Below, piece after piece: positions 48,967 through 61,767 of a stretch of 64,000 nt of DNA; the first letter of the stretch is position 1, and each line of letters starts with the position of its first letter. The notes beneath the pieces were generated by a model. The model worked only from the letters and a program-made list of their open reading frames with translations. It had not been told where the DNA came from and did not search any database. The translations under genes and the position numbers were made by a program. The DNA is from Pyrrhoderma lamaoense. Taxonomy: Eukaryota; Basidiomycota; Agaricomycetes; Hymenochaetales; Hymenochaetaceae. The stretch lies in NCBI GenBank assembly GCA_002794735.1, contig NBAZ01000003.1:2046001-2110000 (forward strand), written 5' to 3'.

Positions 48967-50517
48967 CTATGAAAGTAGATACTCTTTGACGAGTTCATAA
49001 GTATAAAATGAGGTAGCAATACTCGGTGCTACTTTAACTAATTAAGAAATTGTCATTAGCAGCAATGATGTCTTATAACCACTAGGTTTCGCTTAATAAA
49101 TGTAAGTTACTCACGTAGATTTGGCCAAAGTCCTTTATACAGGCCCTTCACCCCGTCAGTCTTTAAGATATACTGCAAGGCATCGAAGGCACTTGAATGC
49201 GAGACTCCTATAGAAGCCATGCCTGAGACTTGCATTTTCCGACGGAGTACATCCATAGGATAGGTAATTGTTTGGGAGATAGATCCGGCAAGTGCACCGC
49301 AAGCAAGTTTACGAAGAGCAGTTGTTTTCCCTGGAGGAGTGATTACTCCCCTGAGAGCCTTGAAAAATTATAGTAAATTCATTTGGTTAGCACTTTATTG
49401 AACCAGATATACGTGTATACCGCAAAGTATAGATCAACATACTTCATATGCGGCGAAATTGATTCCAACATAAGGGGCAACACCGAAAGCAGTGGCAGGA
49501 AGACCTTTGTACAATGCACGAAGACCACCTTCTTCGCGCATCACTTTGTGTGCCATGCCTTTCATAGTGAGTTCGCTGCGCCCTATGTGTTGTACTGCCG
49601 CATCAGCTTCCTTTACGGCATTGGCAACGAATGTGGCAGCTGACGAAGGGGTAGAAGAAGAAGAAACGGAAGTGTGGTATGCAGATGCTAAAGCGGGCCT
49701 AGGTATGTTTGCTGAAGAAGATGTAGATGAAGAAACTTGTTGAGATGCAATGGGACGGGAGGCCATGGTAGCTGTTGCTATTGACAATCTAGATCGGACA
49801 AGGTCTAAAGGGTAGGTTGCACCTATGTCATTTGGCTCGTTAGAGGGTTCACCCGAGGAGTGACACGAGCATATAAACTCACAAACAGAAGTTATTCCGG
49901 CGAGAGCGCCGGAGAAGAGCCGGGTCGGAGTGTCTAGTTGCCTTTCTCCATAATTAGTGAACCACTACAAAAAGTGCTCAGTCGAATGATATATATATAT
50001 ATACTGAATGGTCCTAGGTACCTTTTTTAGAAATTCGTAGGTCGTAAATTGCACTGCGCTGTACGGGAATATTCTGAGGCAGTTGATGCCATTGCCGCGC
50101 AGCAAGCCTGGAGCACCCTCTTCCCTCCACATCCGGACAAGACTGCGCCATACACCCTTGTACTGTCTTGAGGGATCTGGAGGCTGGACTTGCCTGTGGT
50201 CAATTAGGGATCGATGCTGTTAGAGCGCCACTTCAGTAGTTTATCATGGCGGAATGTACTCACTGAATGATCTTAAGTCTCTCTAGAGGACTAACAACTG
50301 TACGAGAGGCAGCACCAGCCACACCACCGGCAATGAAGTATGAACTGACTTGAGGACTTATAAAGTCGGAGATGTGATATCGCGTTGCAGTTCTATTACC
50401 ATTTGAGGCAATCCATGACTGAGCTTCGGAGGATGATGACGATGAGCTCGAGCCAGAAGCTATTGATGAATGGACACTAGTAGACACGGTGGTTTGAAGC
50501 GCTGTTGTCGAAGCCAT
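48967..50517 (-). CDS. Mitochondrial carrier (SLC25 family, YPR011C-like)
   Basis: Six exons join cleanly: 50264-50517, 50022-50193, 49883-49964, 49443-49822, 49115-49358 and 48967-49037, about 400 residues. Three carrier repeats are visible by their PX[DE]XX[KR] signatures: PLERLK in repeat 1, PLDLVR in repeat 2 and PMDVLR in repeat 3, each with a following GxxG-type segment (REEGAPGLLRGN, REEGGLRALYKG, DGVKGLYKGLWPN). It ends LVKEYLLS. The wording of the third repeat (SQTITYPMDVLRRKMQV) and repeat 2 recall yeast YPR011C, a carrier for adenosine 5'-phosphosulfate and PAPS, but CoA/nucleotide carriers are close relatives. It lies in the inner mitochondrial membrane. An odd feature is a Ser-rich insert of about 60 residues in the second matrix loop. 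The start ATG at 50517 is the first in frame. No frameshift. Confidence 0.88.
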
Positions 50518-51711
50518 TGGCTTAGCCTGCTCGAGGGTCGATGAAGAGAAAGAGGGTAAGGATGAATTGAGGAGTGGTGCCAAAACGGGAGCTGACCTTA
50601 TTGGGAGACCATAGACCAATCACCAGCGTTTCATCGTGCATGAACATGCGTTTCAAATAAAGCGTCGTCACTGTAACGAACAGTCACGGTGGCTAGTCAT
50701 CTAATTTGGATATTTGAAGATAATCGTTGTTATTGTAAGGTCACAAGGGTTGTTATAATTACAAATTCAATTTAAACACGCAACCTGCTGTCTGTAAGGT
50801 CGTGTCACGGGGGCGTGACACATGATTAGCACTAGTATTACTTACTTAGTTACTAGTGTAGATTTAGTAGAAAAAGCAACTACATGTAGTTCCGTCCCAT
50901 CGCACATCTAAATTTTCAGGAATCCAAAGTAAAAATTTTGAAAAAAACTTCTTAAAAACAGAGAGCAGTTTTGGGATGTGCCTGCTGCGAACGATGAACG
51001 ATCGATGACTGAAGTAGCACTTCGCCCGCCGCCCCGTGGTTGAGATGATTATATGCATATGGGAAGAAGATGCGTTTTTTCGATAAGCATGGTCGGAAGC
51101 TGTAGCGCGGTCTATCCATTTATATTCATACATTCACTCATATAATACGAACCACCCCTTCGTTGTTCTCCACGACGACAAAACCGTTAACGACGGTGAC
51201 CGCCCGATTATCAGAGCTCGCTTAGCTGCAGGCTCACTTTCATCAATTCCTATAGTTTTTTTTTTTCTTTTTATTACCTACTACACTTGTCCTGCGGCAA
51301 TCGAGTTCCGAACACGCGAAACGCCGAGGATCTCAAACGACCCGTGTTTGCGAGGCCATTGGGTAGAACCACATTCAACTATTCCCCTCTCGCTTTTCTC
51401 ATTTAATTCTCTATCAGTCTCGTTCTCGCCACTTGTCATCATCAACGGCGTCGAGTTTCAACACTCGAATGCACTCTGCGTTTTGAACGGCCGATTTTCT
51501 GTCCGTCAATTTCAACTTTGCATTCAATTTCTACTCGCGTGTCTAATCATATCTAAAGTTTGCCTCATACAGACGAGACTCCGAACCTGCTGTGTTCCCT
51601 TAGTCTGCCGTGACCCAGAAGGCGGTTCAATCAGCAGCTCGTTCTGCCACTCACGTCCTCATTGCTTCTGTCATCTCTCCCACCATCACTCATTACGCAT
51701 CTCTCCTTGAT
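50518..51711. promoter_or_regulatory. Divergent promoter between carrier and RhoGAP
   Basis: 1.2 kb between start codons of divergent genes. The RhoGAP-proximal half (51340-51711) is pyrimidine-rich and probably 5' untranslated. No defined site is recognised; the call rests on arrangement. Confidence 0.45.
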
Positions 51712-54700
51712 ATGGACAGAGCAGACAACCATGCCTTAGCCGCGAGCCCGCCTACGACCCCTCTTTCAAACGCTCCATCAACCGGCCTTTTCTCTTCCTC
51801 CCGTCGTCATTCTCCCCGCTCCATCTCTTCTCATCCGATGGGCCAAGCGGAGAGTGCGCCCCGTGCGCTTACTCCTCCTCAGGCGCCCCCTGCGCAGCCC
51901 TCAAGCAGGATCAGATTCAATTGGCCAGGGCGTAGAAAAAAGTCCGAAGACCTCAACAAAGTAGTAGGTCTCGGTCTCGGTAGGATCTCCCCAGCGCCTC
52001 CAGCATCACCGACGATGTCACCGGCCGCAAGCCTGAGCAGAGGCAAAAGCAAAGAGCTCTCGCGGTTGGATTCATCACATTCGCTGGCCGATGGTGAACT
52101 CACCCTAGACGATCTCTCACGTATTCCTTCAAGGAGCTCGGGGAAACAGCATACTTTCCAATTTGCCACCAATGCGCTCACGGCATTGAAAGGTAAATTG
52201 AACGCTTCTCAGTCATCTATTCATTCCCACCACCGTGCTCCCGCGACGCCCCCTATAACTCCTCCCCCACCTCTACCTTCCAAAGCCGATTATCTCAAGT
52301 CCTCCGGTTCGTTATCGTTGTCAGGTCAAGGCAGAGCCTCCGTAGATTCGGTTGCATCAGATAGACCAGATCCCCCTGTTCCTGTCGTAGAAGAGAGCGA
52401 AAAGAAGCCGGAGGCTGTAACGGTGCCAACGGCAACGGATGATGATACCAAAGTTCCACAAAGAAGAGAACGCCGACCAGATACTCAAAACCAGACAGCC
52501 AAAGAGATCGCGGAGGATTGGCGGAAGAGTGATTCCACATTACGCACGGTGCGACTCGTTGGCAGTAGAACGCCACGCCCACTCTCGCTCGCGGAATCTA
52601 CAAACTCGGGTCATACCGTTCTTCAATCTCCGACGGGACCAGGGGCTTCTGCGAATCTAGGAGCAGTGAAACGACTTAGTGCTCTGATTACTGATGTTGA
52701 TTTTGGTTTACCAGAGGAAGATAGTGAAGATGAACCACAGCCTGAATCGGTTCCTCCATCTGCATTCAGTAATAATACTTCTGTGCATGACTTGCGAAAT
52801 GCACACCAGCACAGCCTGAGCTCTGGGAACCTACGATCTGCCTCACCTGTCTGCTCAGACAAGCCAGGATCTCGTCGTGGGTCGCTTTCCATCCGAATAG
52901 GTCGACGGTCTGGTTCAAAGAGTCGTGTCCCTTCAGATCCTATCGATCCAATGAGTGGTTCAGAATCTCTTTCTTCTTCATTCTCTTCTGTACATGGACT
53001 GCATACAGCAAATTCAAGCACCACCTCCGTCACATCATCACCGAAAGAGCCTGAACAAGGTGCTCGACCTTCGGTCGAAATAGCTTCAACATCAAGCATA
53101 AACTCCGACATGGCGGGTATACGTATGCATAAATATACTCAGTACAATGCGAAACTTGAACCATGGGTTTCTGCGCACAAAGCTAGTGACTCTCAAACCT
53201 CATTGTCTACTTCGTCTTCACATGCTGGAAGTTTCTTCCGCGATTCAGAGCCTCAGATGAATCATGATTCTCATACTAATCCACTTAGTGCTTCTCATGG
53301 ACCAACTATGCGTCCAGCTCATCAACGTTCACGCTTACAAAGTATCCAGTCACGAGGATTCAGACAAACAGCTGTAAGCCTGACAACCGGTTTTACTCCC
53401 GGATTCGCAAAGAAAGCGGTAGATAAGCTTGGTAAAGCACTCGGTGGAAGCGCAACTAGCTTGAGCAGTGGACCCGAGACGTACGCACCTCCCCAAGGAG
53501 AGCCATCACATCATCCGTCTGCCTCGGCAACCTCCTTCTTTGGGATGATGAACTCAAATCATCATGCTCATCATAATCACAACTCAAACATGCACACTCG
53601 TTTCCAGCATAAACATCAACATCATGCGCACGGACAGCAGAACGGAGGACCTCCACCACCTCCTGTTGCATCAAAGAAGGCCTTGCGCAAACACGCTCAT
53701 GGCCAAGGTGCACCATCGGGAACCTGGAGTATCAGTTCCAATACAACATCGGTCTCTGAGGCTGAGAGTAGTATGGCTGGACAGGGTCTTGGACCTAACC
53801 TTGGCAAACTTGTACGCGCCCCTCGTCCAGGGATAAAGGGACTCGTCTTCGGAAGAGAATTGTCGCTATGTGTCGATGAGACTGGAATTATAATTGATAA
53901 TGGTGATGATAATGAGAATGGAGCGGAAGCACAAAGACTCAATCTCGAAGGAAGAAAGTTACCTGCACTTGTAGTGCGTTGTGCGCAACATATTGTGAAG
54001 TGGGGTGTACAAGAAGAGGGACTTTTCCGGTACGTGTATCTTTGTCTCAGTATTTAAAATATGTATATCTCTACTTTTAAATTGTCGTCTTTTGTGGATC
54101 TTTTCTCGATACATGGTTAATACCTCGTATCTTTGTCTCTCCTTTTAGTCTACCGCCGGAATATCACCCATTCTAGACAAGCGGTTGACATAGTCTATAT
54201 CGTAACTGAGTTGAGGTGTTGATTCTAATGATATTCTGCTTTTATCAGTGTCTCCGGTCGCTCTACACATGTGTCAAAACTCCGAACAGAGTTCGACTCC
54301 GGCGCGGATTATGATCTTCGAGAATGTGGTCCTGGCGAGATCGATCCACACGCCGTATCCTCAGTATTGAAGGCGTATCTACGCGAACGTAAGTAAATTC
54401 AGTTTTTTTCAGATCTACTAAGCGAAATAGCTAATAACCCGAATTTGCCATTATCACCGGCTCCTACTAATTGTACGTTATCTTGATACTAATCGACATT
54501 GATAAACGATAGTCCCGGAGCCACTTTTGACACGGTCTTTGATGCCGTATTTTGAGGCAGCACTCACCGCCGAGAATAATGCTATAGCTAAATCTGACTC
54601 TCATTGTTCTCAATCAAGTACTGGGTCAAGCACGATTCCAGAACGAGGTCGTGGCCCGGGTTTACCTTCAAATCCTCGTGATAGTGCCCAGCTACGGAAA

Positions 54701-56091
54701 GCACCATCGCTCTCAACTTTCGCGGTTCCTACATTAGCCCCCCGGACTGCTTCTGAAACCCTCTTACACGCTATGGCTTCACTCATAGCCCGCCTTCCCC
54801 AAGTTAATAGGGATTTGTTGAGGACAGTAACTGAACTGATCATGGACACTGCCCAAAGGAGTAAGGAAACGAAAATGCCATTGAGCAATTTACTATTGGT
54901 ATTTTGTCCTAGTTTGGTCATGAGTCCGCCGTTGCTACGGGTTCTGTGTGAAGGGAAAGGAATTTGGGATGGCCCGCCTCCTGGTGCGCAGATCCCTGTC
55001 TCTGGAATGGATATCAAACCCGTTATCGGCGAGAACAAAATTAAACTTAATGACTCCGAGGGGATGATTAAATCGGATCACAAGCCAACAGAACGTCCAT
55101 TTGTCTCTCTACAAACTCCAGAGCCCATCCCTACCTGTATTGATCTTTCCTCCCCTGTGATACTTTCAAAGAATGAGCCTCTCCTTAGCGCATCTCTTGC
55201 TATCAACTCCCCACATAGCGCATCTCTTACTAGCTCTGTAGAATCTCTTAAGACACCCTCCTCCGGGGGCTTAAGTCCAGCTGGTGCTTCTTTAAGATCG
55301 CAGTCGGGCTTGCCTTCACCTATCAAGACTGCTATAAGAAAATCGTTAATAGGAAATCCCATTCCTTTCCCTCTTGGTCTTGGCTACAGAGAAGTTACTA
55401 GTGGATCAAGTGCACCTGTAACACCGACCGAGCAACAACCGCCCAATCCCAAGATCGGATGTCTTCGTATTCATCATCAAGTCCCAATCTTCGTTCCATG
55501 ACTGCTGACTCTCCTGCATCTAGTCTAGCCAGACGGAAAAGTAAAGTTTCGGTGCATGGTCTCATATCGAAGCGGTCACTGTCTTCATTGCTTGGACTTT
55601 CTCAATCTCAAGCCTCTACGCGACAAAGTCCCAAAACGGAAGTCTCGGAAATGTCGATTGATGAGTTGGGAGTGTTGGTGCATCTCCCAGCAACGGCTTG
55701 TCCTGTACTTGACCTTCCTTTCGAGCAAGGTGACATGAAGCTCGGAGTGGAACTGGGTATCCCTGAAACGCCACTAGAAAAACAAACTCACAGTGATGAG
55801 CCTAGTGATAAGTCGGCTAAGGAACTAGAACCAGAACCAACCCGCATTCCTCGCCCTCAAGCCGAAATTGTGAATCGCACTGAATCAGAATCCTCGGCAT
55901 TCTCAAATTCCGTCTTTTATACTCCACCTACTACTGCCAGGTCTCTTGCGCCACCTGGGGCTACTTTTTCTACTTCAAGCAGTGGTTCATCAAGTTCCGG
56001 TAAATATAGTCTACTTGACTTTGATATTGGAAGAAGAACCGAGGAAGAAGAATGGGCGAAGAGTGTTCTACAAGCTGCTACTGGTGCTTAA
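51712..56091 (+). CDS. RhoGAP-domain protein
   Basis: Exons are 51712-54029, 54249-54388 and 54513 to 56091. The long first exon is a disordered Ser/Pro/His-rich region (many SPxS motifs) ending with GLVFGRELSLCVDE. The RhoGAP domain spans the junctions: LPALVVRCAQHIVKWGVQEEGLFR|VSGRS, where the Arg of EEGLFR is the arginine finger; then LKAYLRELPEPLLT, and LPLSNLLLVFCPSLVMSP-like helices (KMPLSNLLLVFCPSLVMS). By family it accelerates GTP hydrolysis on Rho/Cdc42-type GTPases, opposite in sense to the DOCK factor in this window. The C-terminal tail is Ser-rich and ends WAKSVLQAATGA. The frame slips by one base near 55456-55457 (after PNPKIG, continuing MSSYSSSSPN). ATG 51712 was chosen because the upstream open frame lacks an ATG and lies in pyrimidine-rich leader. 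Confidence 0.88.
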
Positions 56092-57372
56092 GCAGCAAGG
56101 ATCTCTATTCCTTCCTGATAATATTCAGGTTCAATACTGAGTTCGTGGGCATCATGTACATTTGTACTGTAAGGGGTAAACGGACACGGTCGATTATACA
56201 ACTCACTTTCCTTCTATCTTTTTTCCTCTCCTATATTACGTGATCTGTGGATTATATCCCACTCAACAACTCCCCTCTTACTTCTCTCCTAACTCCATAT
56301 GAATCCTTCTCCCTCCCTATCTTCCTCCGTTTCCACTTCCATTTTTCAACTAGAAATATCACATAATACGTTTCACGTTTATTACTTATTGTAAGATCAT
56401 CCCTGGATGGTGTTATTGGTCGACTTCAATGTTCACTTTGGATGGATTTACTTCACCCTCATTTCATTTCTCTTATCATCTTACTTTCTCATTTGCTATC
56501 TTCTCTGACCATCCAATATTTCTGAAAGCTACATTTTATCAAGGGCTTCTCATCTGATAGTTGCATTTGTTCAGTCTCATTGCTTTATCTGCATTTCATT
56601 TCAGTAACGTCCATGCTTACTTTTTTCTTTCTTTTTCCTTTTCTTTTTTTCAGTTCACGACTGTCCTCGCTTTCCCTTCTCTCCTATTGCTATATTTTAT
56701 TACTACTCTGGTTTTAGTTGTCTTACGAGTTACGTCTAGTCGGGTACTTTCTGTCTGCATCTGCAGTTTTATTGGAATAATAGTTCTGCTCTCCCCTTAG
56801 GGTTGCATCATCCATAATAGGCACGTGATTCGTATCGGGTGTAGTGAAAATTCGCTTTGCTACAGTGCTAGGGCGTTTGATAACCGAAGAAGTCGAATAT
56901 GAATGAAACGGATCAATAGTGCGTTCCCTGAAGAAGTCCGAACTGCTATATATAGAATGACAGAGCTTGATGACACATACACAAAGATTGATAATTAGGC
57001 TGGCGCCACTTTTTCAGCTGGGCGATAGCTGTGATAACCTGCCCAAGCTTAATGAAGTTTATCTAACGAAGAAAGAAATGTAAAGGGCTCCCCGTACTCG
57101 GGGCCAATCGATTTCGCTTACGTATAGGCCGGAATGACGCATACCTGCGGCTGTGTGAAGGATGCGACACCGTCGGGTTGTACTCGTGAGCTCTCCGAGC
57201 TTAATCGTACTTCATGAAATCCTTTAAATGTGTCTCTTGGTAGAAAGATGATTTTGTCAGCCACCCAAAAAAAACCGATTCGGTGTAACTAACCTTAAGA
57301 CAGCCGGAGATTCTTGTCAGCCCATTTTCGTTGCTATATTTGCGGTGCAGTGGATTCTCTTGAACAGGAGCT
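56092..57372. other. Intergenic
   Basis: 1.3 kb between the RhoGAP 3' end and the Sng1-like gene, T-rich at 56200-56800. It contains a CACGTG box near 56822 and a small GC-rich inverted repeat at about 57086-57105. No gene was found. Confidence 0.5.
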
Positions 57373-59543
57373 ATGGCGTTTTCGAAGAAGAAAGAGGTAC
57401 GGGAGGAATCGAGAGTATCGACTAGTTATTCTGAGCCTGAAGTAGAAGGCGTCGACCAAGATCGCACTCGTACAAATTCGATGGGATCCTCTTTTACTCC
57501 CGGGTTGCCCAAGCCTGATATAATGGCTGGTGCTCGAAACAAGGACGGTCCTCGTCCCTTTTCAAATGGGTTTTGGGACAAATCGCCTGGAATGACAGCG
57601 AGTCGAAAGCTGTACATCTCAATATTAATCAAGGGGACGTTTTTGACTGTCATGGCTATCTTTGGTTATTTGTCTATATTCTGGGGATCATTATACAGGA
57701 CAAATCAATATGTATTCAGGCTCAAGGGATGGGTAGTTGTATGTAGCTTTCTTTTTAGTCGTCACAACCAAGGTTACTCACCTTTATTGCATCCTAGGAT
57801 TTCGATGGGGGGTCAATAGGCCAGACAGTGATCGAGGCATTCCAAAACAATACCGGGCTACCAACACAAATGACTTGGCAAATCGTTGACGCTTCGCAGT
57901 TTAGTAATGTGGATGAAGTTGCATCTGCGGTCGTAAATGAAAAAGTATGGGCAGCGGTGACTAGTGAGTAGAATCTGATTTGTTTCATATTTAAATTGCC
58001 TGATATAGTTCATTGTCAATAGTTAACTCTGGGGCATCGAGTAATTTGTCAGTGGCTATAGCAAACTCAGATGCCTCGTATAATGGTTCCAATGCTGTTA
58101 CTGCATATGCAGCGGAAGCACGTAACGAGAATGGATAGTAAGTATTTTTGTGTGACTTCTTGGCCAAAAAATATTGATAGGCCCGTTTTATCAGCTCCAT
58201 CATCGAACCGATTGTATGTTTTATAAATTTCATCTTTCTTGGAAGTTCATTGATTATGGATAATTATAGATGCAAGTCCCTCTCCAAGCTGCGGCGGAAG
58301 TATACTCTCGGCAAAATGCTATCCAGATCGGTGCAAATGGGTCCCTCAATATCCAGAACTTACTCGAACAAGCACCCGGAATTGTTACAACGCCTCTTTA
58401 CTTCACTATTGACAATCTTCGCCCCTTTGATATACCTGTGTACGTTCCAATATCTTGACTTAGGGATCCCGATCTTCTCTTATCGACCTTTCGTTGATGT
58501 AGTGCACAAGCTGTTGACTTTGTTGGCCTCATCTATCTATTGATCATTTCTGTACGTGATTAATCTGGCTAACGCCACATCAAAAACATACTAACTGTAT
58601 GTCGCGAAAACCTATTAGTTTATCACTTGTGTACGCTTTACTCTTATCTATATGCGACAACCTAAGCTGACTAGATTTTAATCAGATGAATAACTATCAA
58701 GCTCGGGTAGTCATTTCTGGTATCAACCGACATCTCCGACTTGGACCTCTTCTACTTGTCCGCATCTGTATTCCGTTCATCACATACTTTGTTGTATCTG
58801 TAAGCTTAACACCCTCTCCAGATCCTTATCTTGACTTAAGATCGCTAATAAATGGCTTGATATAGCTTTTCTTCTCCTTGCTCAGTTTAGCATTCCAAGC
58901 TCCTTTCAGCCGAGTGTAAGTTGTATCCATAAAAAATGGGCAAGCCTGTGTAAAGTAACAAAGCCTTCAATAGTTTTGGAGGTTGGGGGTTTATAATTTA
59001 TTGGATGATGAATTGGTGTGGGATGCTTGCATTGTGAGTCATCGCTGTCAGGTCTATCATTCCAGCCTTCTGATGGTTGTAACAGAGGGTTAGCTTTGGA
59101 ATCTCTTATAACATTGTTAACACCTGCATTCACCCCGTTTTTTCTCATCCTATGGATCATCTGTGCGTAACACTCTCTCGTTTATATGAGTTAAGGCTTA
59201 TAATACATAACCACTTCAGCGAATGTATCAGTTGCTTCAGTTCCTATTGAAATTCTTCCTGGTGTTTTTAAATACGGATATGGGACACCGTTCTATAACG
59301 TTTCACAGACTGTGCGGACTATTCTCTTTAATACTAAAAACAAAAGTAAGTTGTCTCTCTTACATGCTCATAAAGAAGATCTGAACTTACTCTTCATTTT
59401 TTCTAGTTGGCTTGAACTTCGGTGTTCAGATCGCTTGGATCGTCATCTCCATTATTACTATGTCTATGCTTACGATCGTAATGCGCAAAAAAGAAGAAAA
59501 AGCATTTAAGCAACAAAATGCCAAGGATGTAGAAAAAGCATGA
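57373..59543 (+). CDS. SNG1: Sng1/DUF3533-type membrane protein
   Basis: This multi-exon gene encodes an integral membrane protein of about 500 residues. The cytoplasmic N-terminus (MAFSKKKEVREESRV) is followed by TM1 around LIKGTFLTVMAIFGYLSIFW, then a large lumenal or extracellular domain starting DFDGGSIGQTVIEAFQNN with QIVDASQF, VWAAVTINSGAS and LEQAPGIVTTPLYFT. After that come TM segments in the C-terminal half: VGLIYLLIIS, LVRICIPFITYFVVS, FGGWGFIIYWMMNW, PAFTPFFLILWIIS and IAWIVISIITMSMLTIVM, ending with a Lys/Glu tail. The arrangement (one TM, big loop, cluster of TMs, ABC-2-like) matches the fungal nitrosoguanidine-resistance protein Sng1/DUF3533. At least nine short exons join in phase; one needs acceptor ACTAG near 58675. 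The substrate is unknown. No frameshift was needed. Confidence 0.82.
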
Positions 59544-60398
59544 AATTCTAACTGAGTAGCTTTTTCTTTTTTACGTATGGACTTTCACTTGGGTTATGCA
59601 TCTATTTCAAAAATTTTGTTACAAAAATAGACGAATAATGTATTTTACTACTATTGCACCTGCACCTGGTATTGATAGATGCCGTAAGCGAGAAAATAAG
59701 CGATTTCTGACCTTATTACCTTTTCTGGGTTTCTACCATCATCGACTATAAGGAATGAAAACTTGCTTATTATAATTATATGCAATTGCTGCTAGGATCA
59801 CCCTAAAGAAGAACTCTAAAACTGACAATCAAACAGCAGCTGTGATCTTCGATATTTATAAGTCAGCAATTGTATTGAAAAGAGTTATGGAATGCCAAGA
59901 CTGGTCCAGATGGTCGGACTTTAGCTGTAATTATAGCTGGGGCGTTTACCCTCGAGATATAGACACAGCATCCACGCTACGGAATCAATGTGATTCTCTA
60001 CATGACTTCTGATACATCCAGTGCATCACCAATGCTAGTTCCCTGTTGAGTCTTCATCACTTTCATCAGGCAGATATGTCAACTGAAAAGCGCAGTAGAG
60101 AACCAAGAAATCTATCTATCATTTTCTATTATAATATATGTTCTCGGAGTTGAACCTTAGTCCTGAAACAAACATAGTGAACCTCGGTGCGGCCGTCCAT
60201 TCCGCATTCCCACCTAAAGAAGCTGTTCACCTTGCTGCGGATTCTGTTCTATTGGTCTCATTAGAAGATTCTTTCATATGTCATCTGAAAGACGCGATTT
60301 CTTAATTTACACGCTCCCTATCCAAGCCCAACTTATAAATATTCAGACAGGGTAACATGAATTGGTTTTGATCCCATCGACGTACTTACACCGTCATT
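59544..60398. other. Intergenic
   Basis: About 850 bases of AT-rich DNA between two plus-strand genes, presumably the promoter of the downstream membrane protein gene. Nothing else is recognised. Confidence 0.5.
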
Positions 60399-61440
60399 AT
60401 GAGGGTTGGCGTTTACTCCTCCCTTTCATCTAGTGTAGTTCGTTTGCTTACTGGCCTTGGTGTCGTGGGATACTCTGGTGTAGTCCCTGTATATGGCCAA
60501 TCGCCTTGTCACCATGGGTAAGCTCATTCATTCCTCCTGTTGAATCATGAAAATGACGTTTTTGTTATTAGAGATGACCAACATGGGGATAGTGACGACG
60601 ACGATGATGATGGGGAAAATGACGACCCCAGTGATAGTTTGTCAAGCTCACTCTGTACTCCTTCTGCGAGTTGGACCGGCTCCTATCCATCAACGTGGTC
60701 GTGGACGACAGTACCTTCCCAGACTGCGTCCTCGAGTGCGGCGGCAGTCGGTGATAATGCGGCGGTAACTCAGACGAGTAATAAACTAAGTAGTGGTTCC
60801 ATTGCGGGAGTAGTCTTTGGCGTTGGTATGTATCTCAATAGTGTATCGTAGATGGAGAGTAATTGACAAATTAAAACCTAATGATTATAGGGGCTGGAGC
60901 GGGCCTTCTTGGTCTCATTTGTTACCGTACTCGACGTCGTTACTTGAAGAAGAAGCATATTGCTGAGAAGAATGCTAATGCGGAACTTGGTAATGCTAAC
61001 TTAGGAGGAGGGTTCGATGGATCTAACGCGTTAGCAACTGCTCAACCCGCTGGAACAAAAGAGAATGCACAGATGATGACTCTAGGTAACCTTGCACCGC
61101 AACAACTTACGACCAGCATGATATCCAGGCATATCCCTACGTTGGATATTACGCTAATCCCCACGAGAATTACACAGCTTATACATATCAACGTGATTCC
61201 ACTATACTCTCTTATAACTCGCCTTCCGAATCAACGGGTGTTACGACAGCAACTCAAGGACATGGGCAATCGAACTTACATGAGGCCATACGCCTACATC
61301 AAAAGGAACTAGAAGCTGGTTACTATCTGCCGAATTCAGGAGAAATTGACCAGCTTCATGTACAGAATCGGAGTGATACTGAGAGTGCTTCAATTGAGCC
61401 CTTGCCTGAGCACCCACCTCCCATCTATAAGGAGCATTAA
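60399..61440 (+). CDS. Single-pass membrane protein with acidic ectodomain
   Basis: Three exons: 60399-60517, 60572-60825 and 60891-61440. Exon 1 is a signal peptide (hydrophobic LLTGLGVVGYSGVVPVYG) ending with a Cys/His pair. Exon 2 starts with a run of Asp/Gly (HGDSDDDDDDGEN), then a Ser/Thr/Trp-rich stalk (SWTGSYPSTWSWTTVPSQT). The TM helix spans the splice (GSIAGVVFGVGAGAGLLGLICY) and is followed by a stop-transfer cluster, RTRRRYLKKK. The cytoplasmic tail has a Tyr-rich segment (DIQAYPYVGYYANP) and a Pro-rich end, PLPEHPPPIYKEH. The tail needs a one-base shift near 61106. This is the layout of fungal Ser/Thr-rich single-pass surface proteins; the specific family and ligand are unknown. 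Confidence 0.65.
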
Positions 61441-61767
61441 CAGCCTTCATTAAATTACGTATACTGTCTTGTATCTTGTTAGCTGCCATTCATCTTGGAA
61501 GGGTGAATTTCAATCTGCCGACTCTGCATTGTGTTTTCGTTCTTGTACAAATAGGCATGTATATTACATGAAAGTAAAATTGAAGCAGAAAATTAACATC
61601 GTTTATGTGCACGAACTATGGATAAAATGCTATCGATACGAGAGGCAGATGGAATTTAGTAGCTAACACGAAGCCGATGAAAGGTTTCTTATAATCACTG
61701 AAGCTATTGATTACGTGTACAAAGTATTATCATGATTAAAGAGAAGTATTGCGGATCAGATAATGAT

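Noticed and set aside
51610..51711. Upstream start for the RhoGAP protein
   Set aside because: The frame is open from 51610, but its first codon is not ATG and it lies in the pyrimidine-rich leader; ATG at 51712 fits better.
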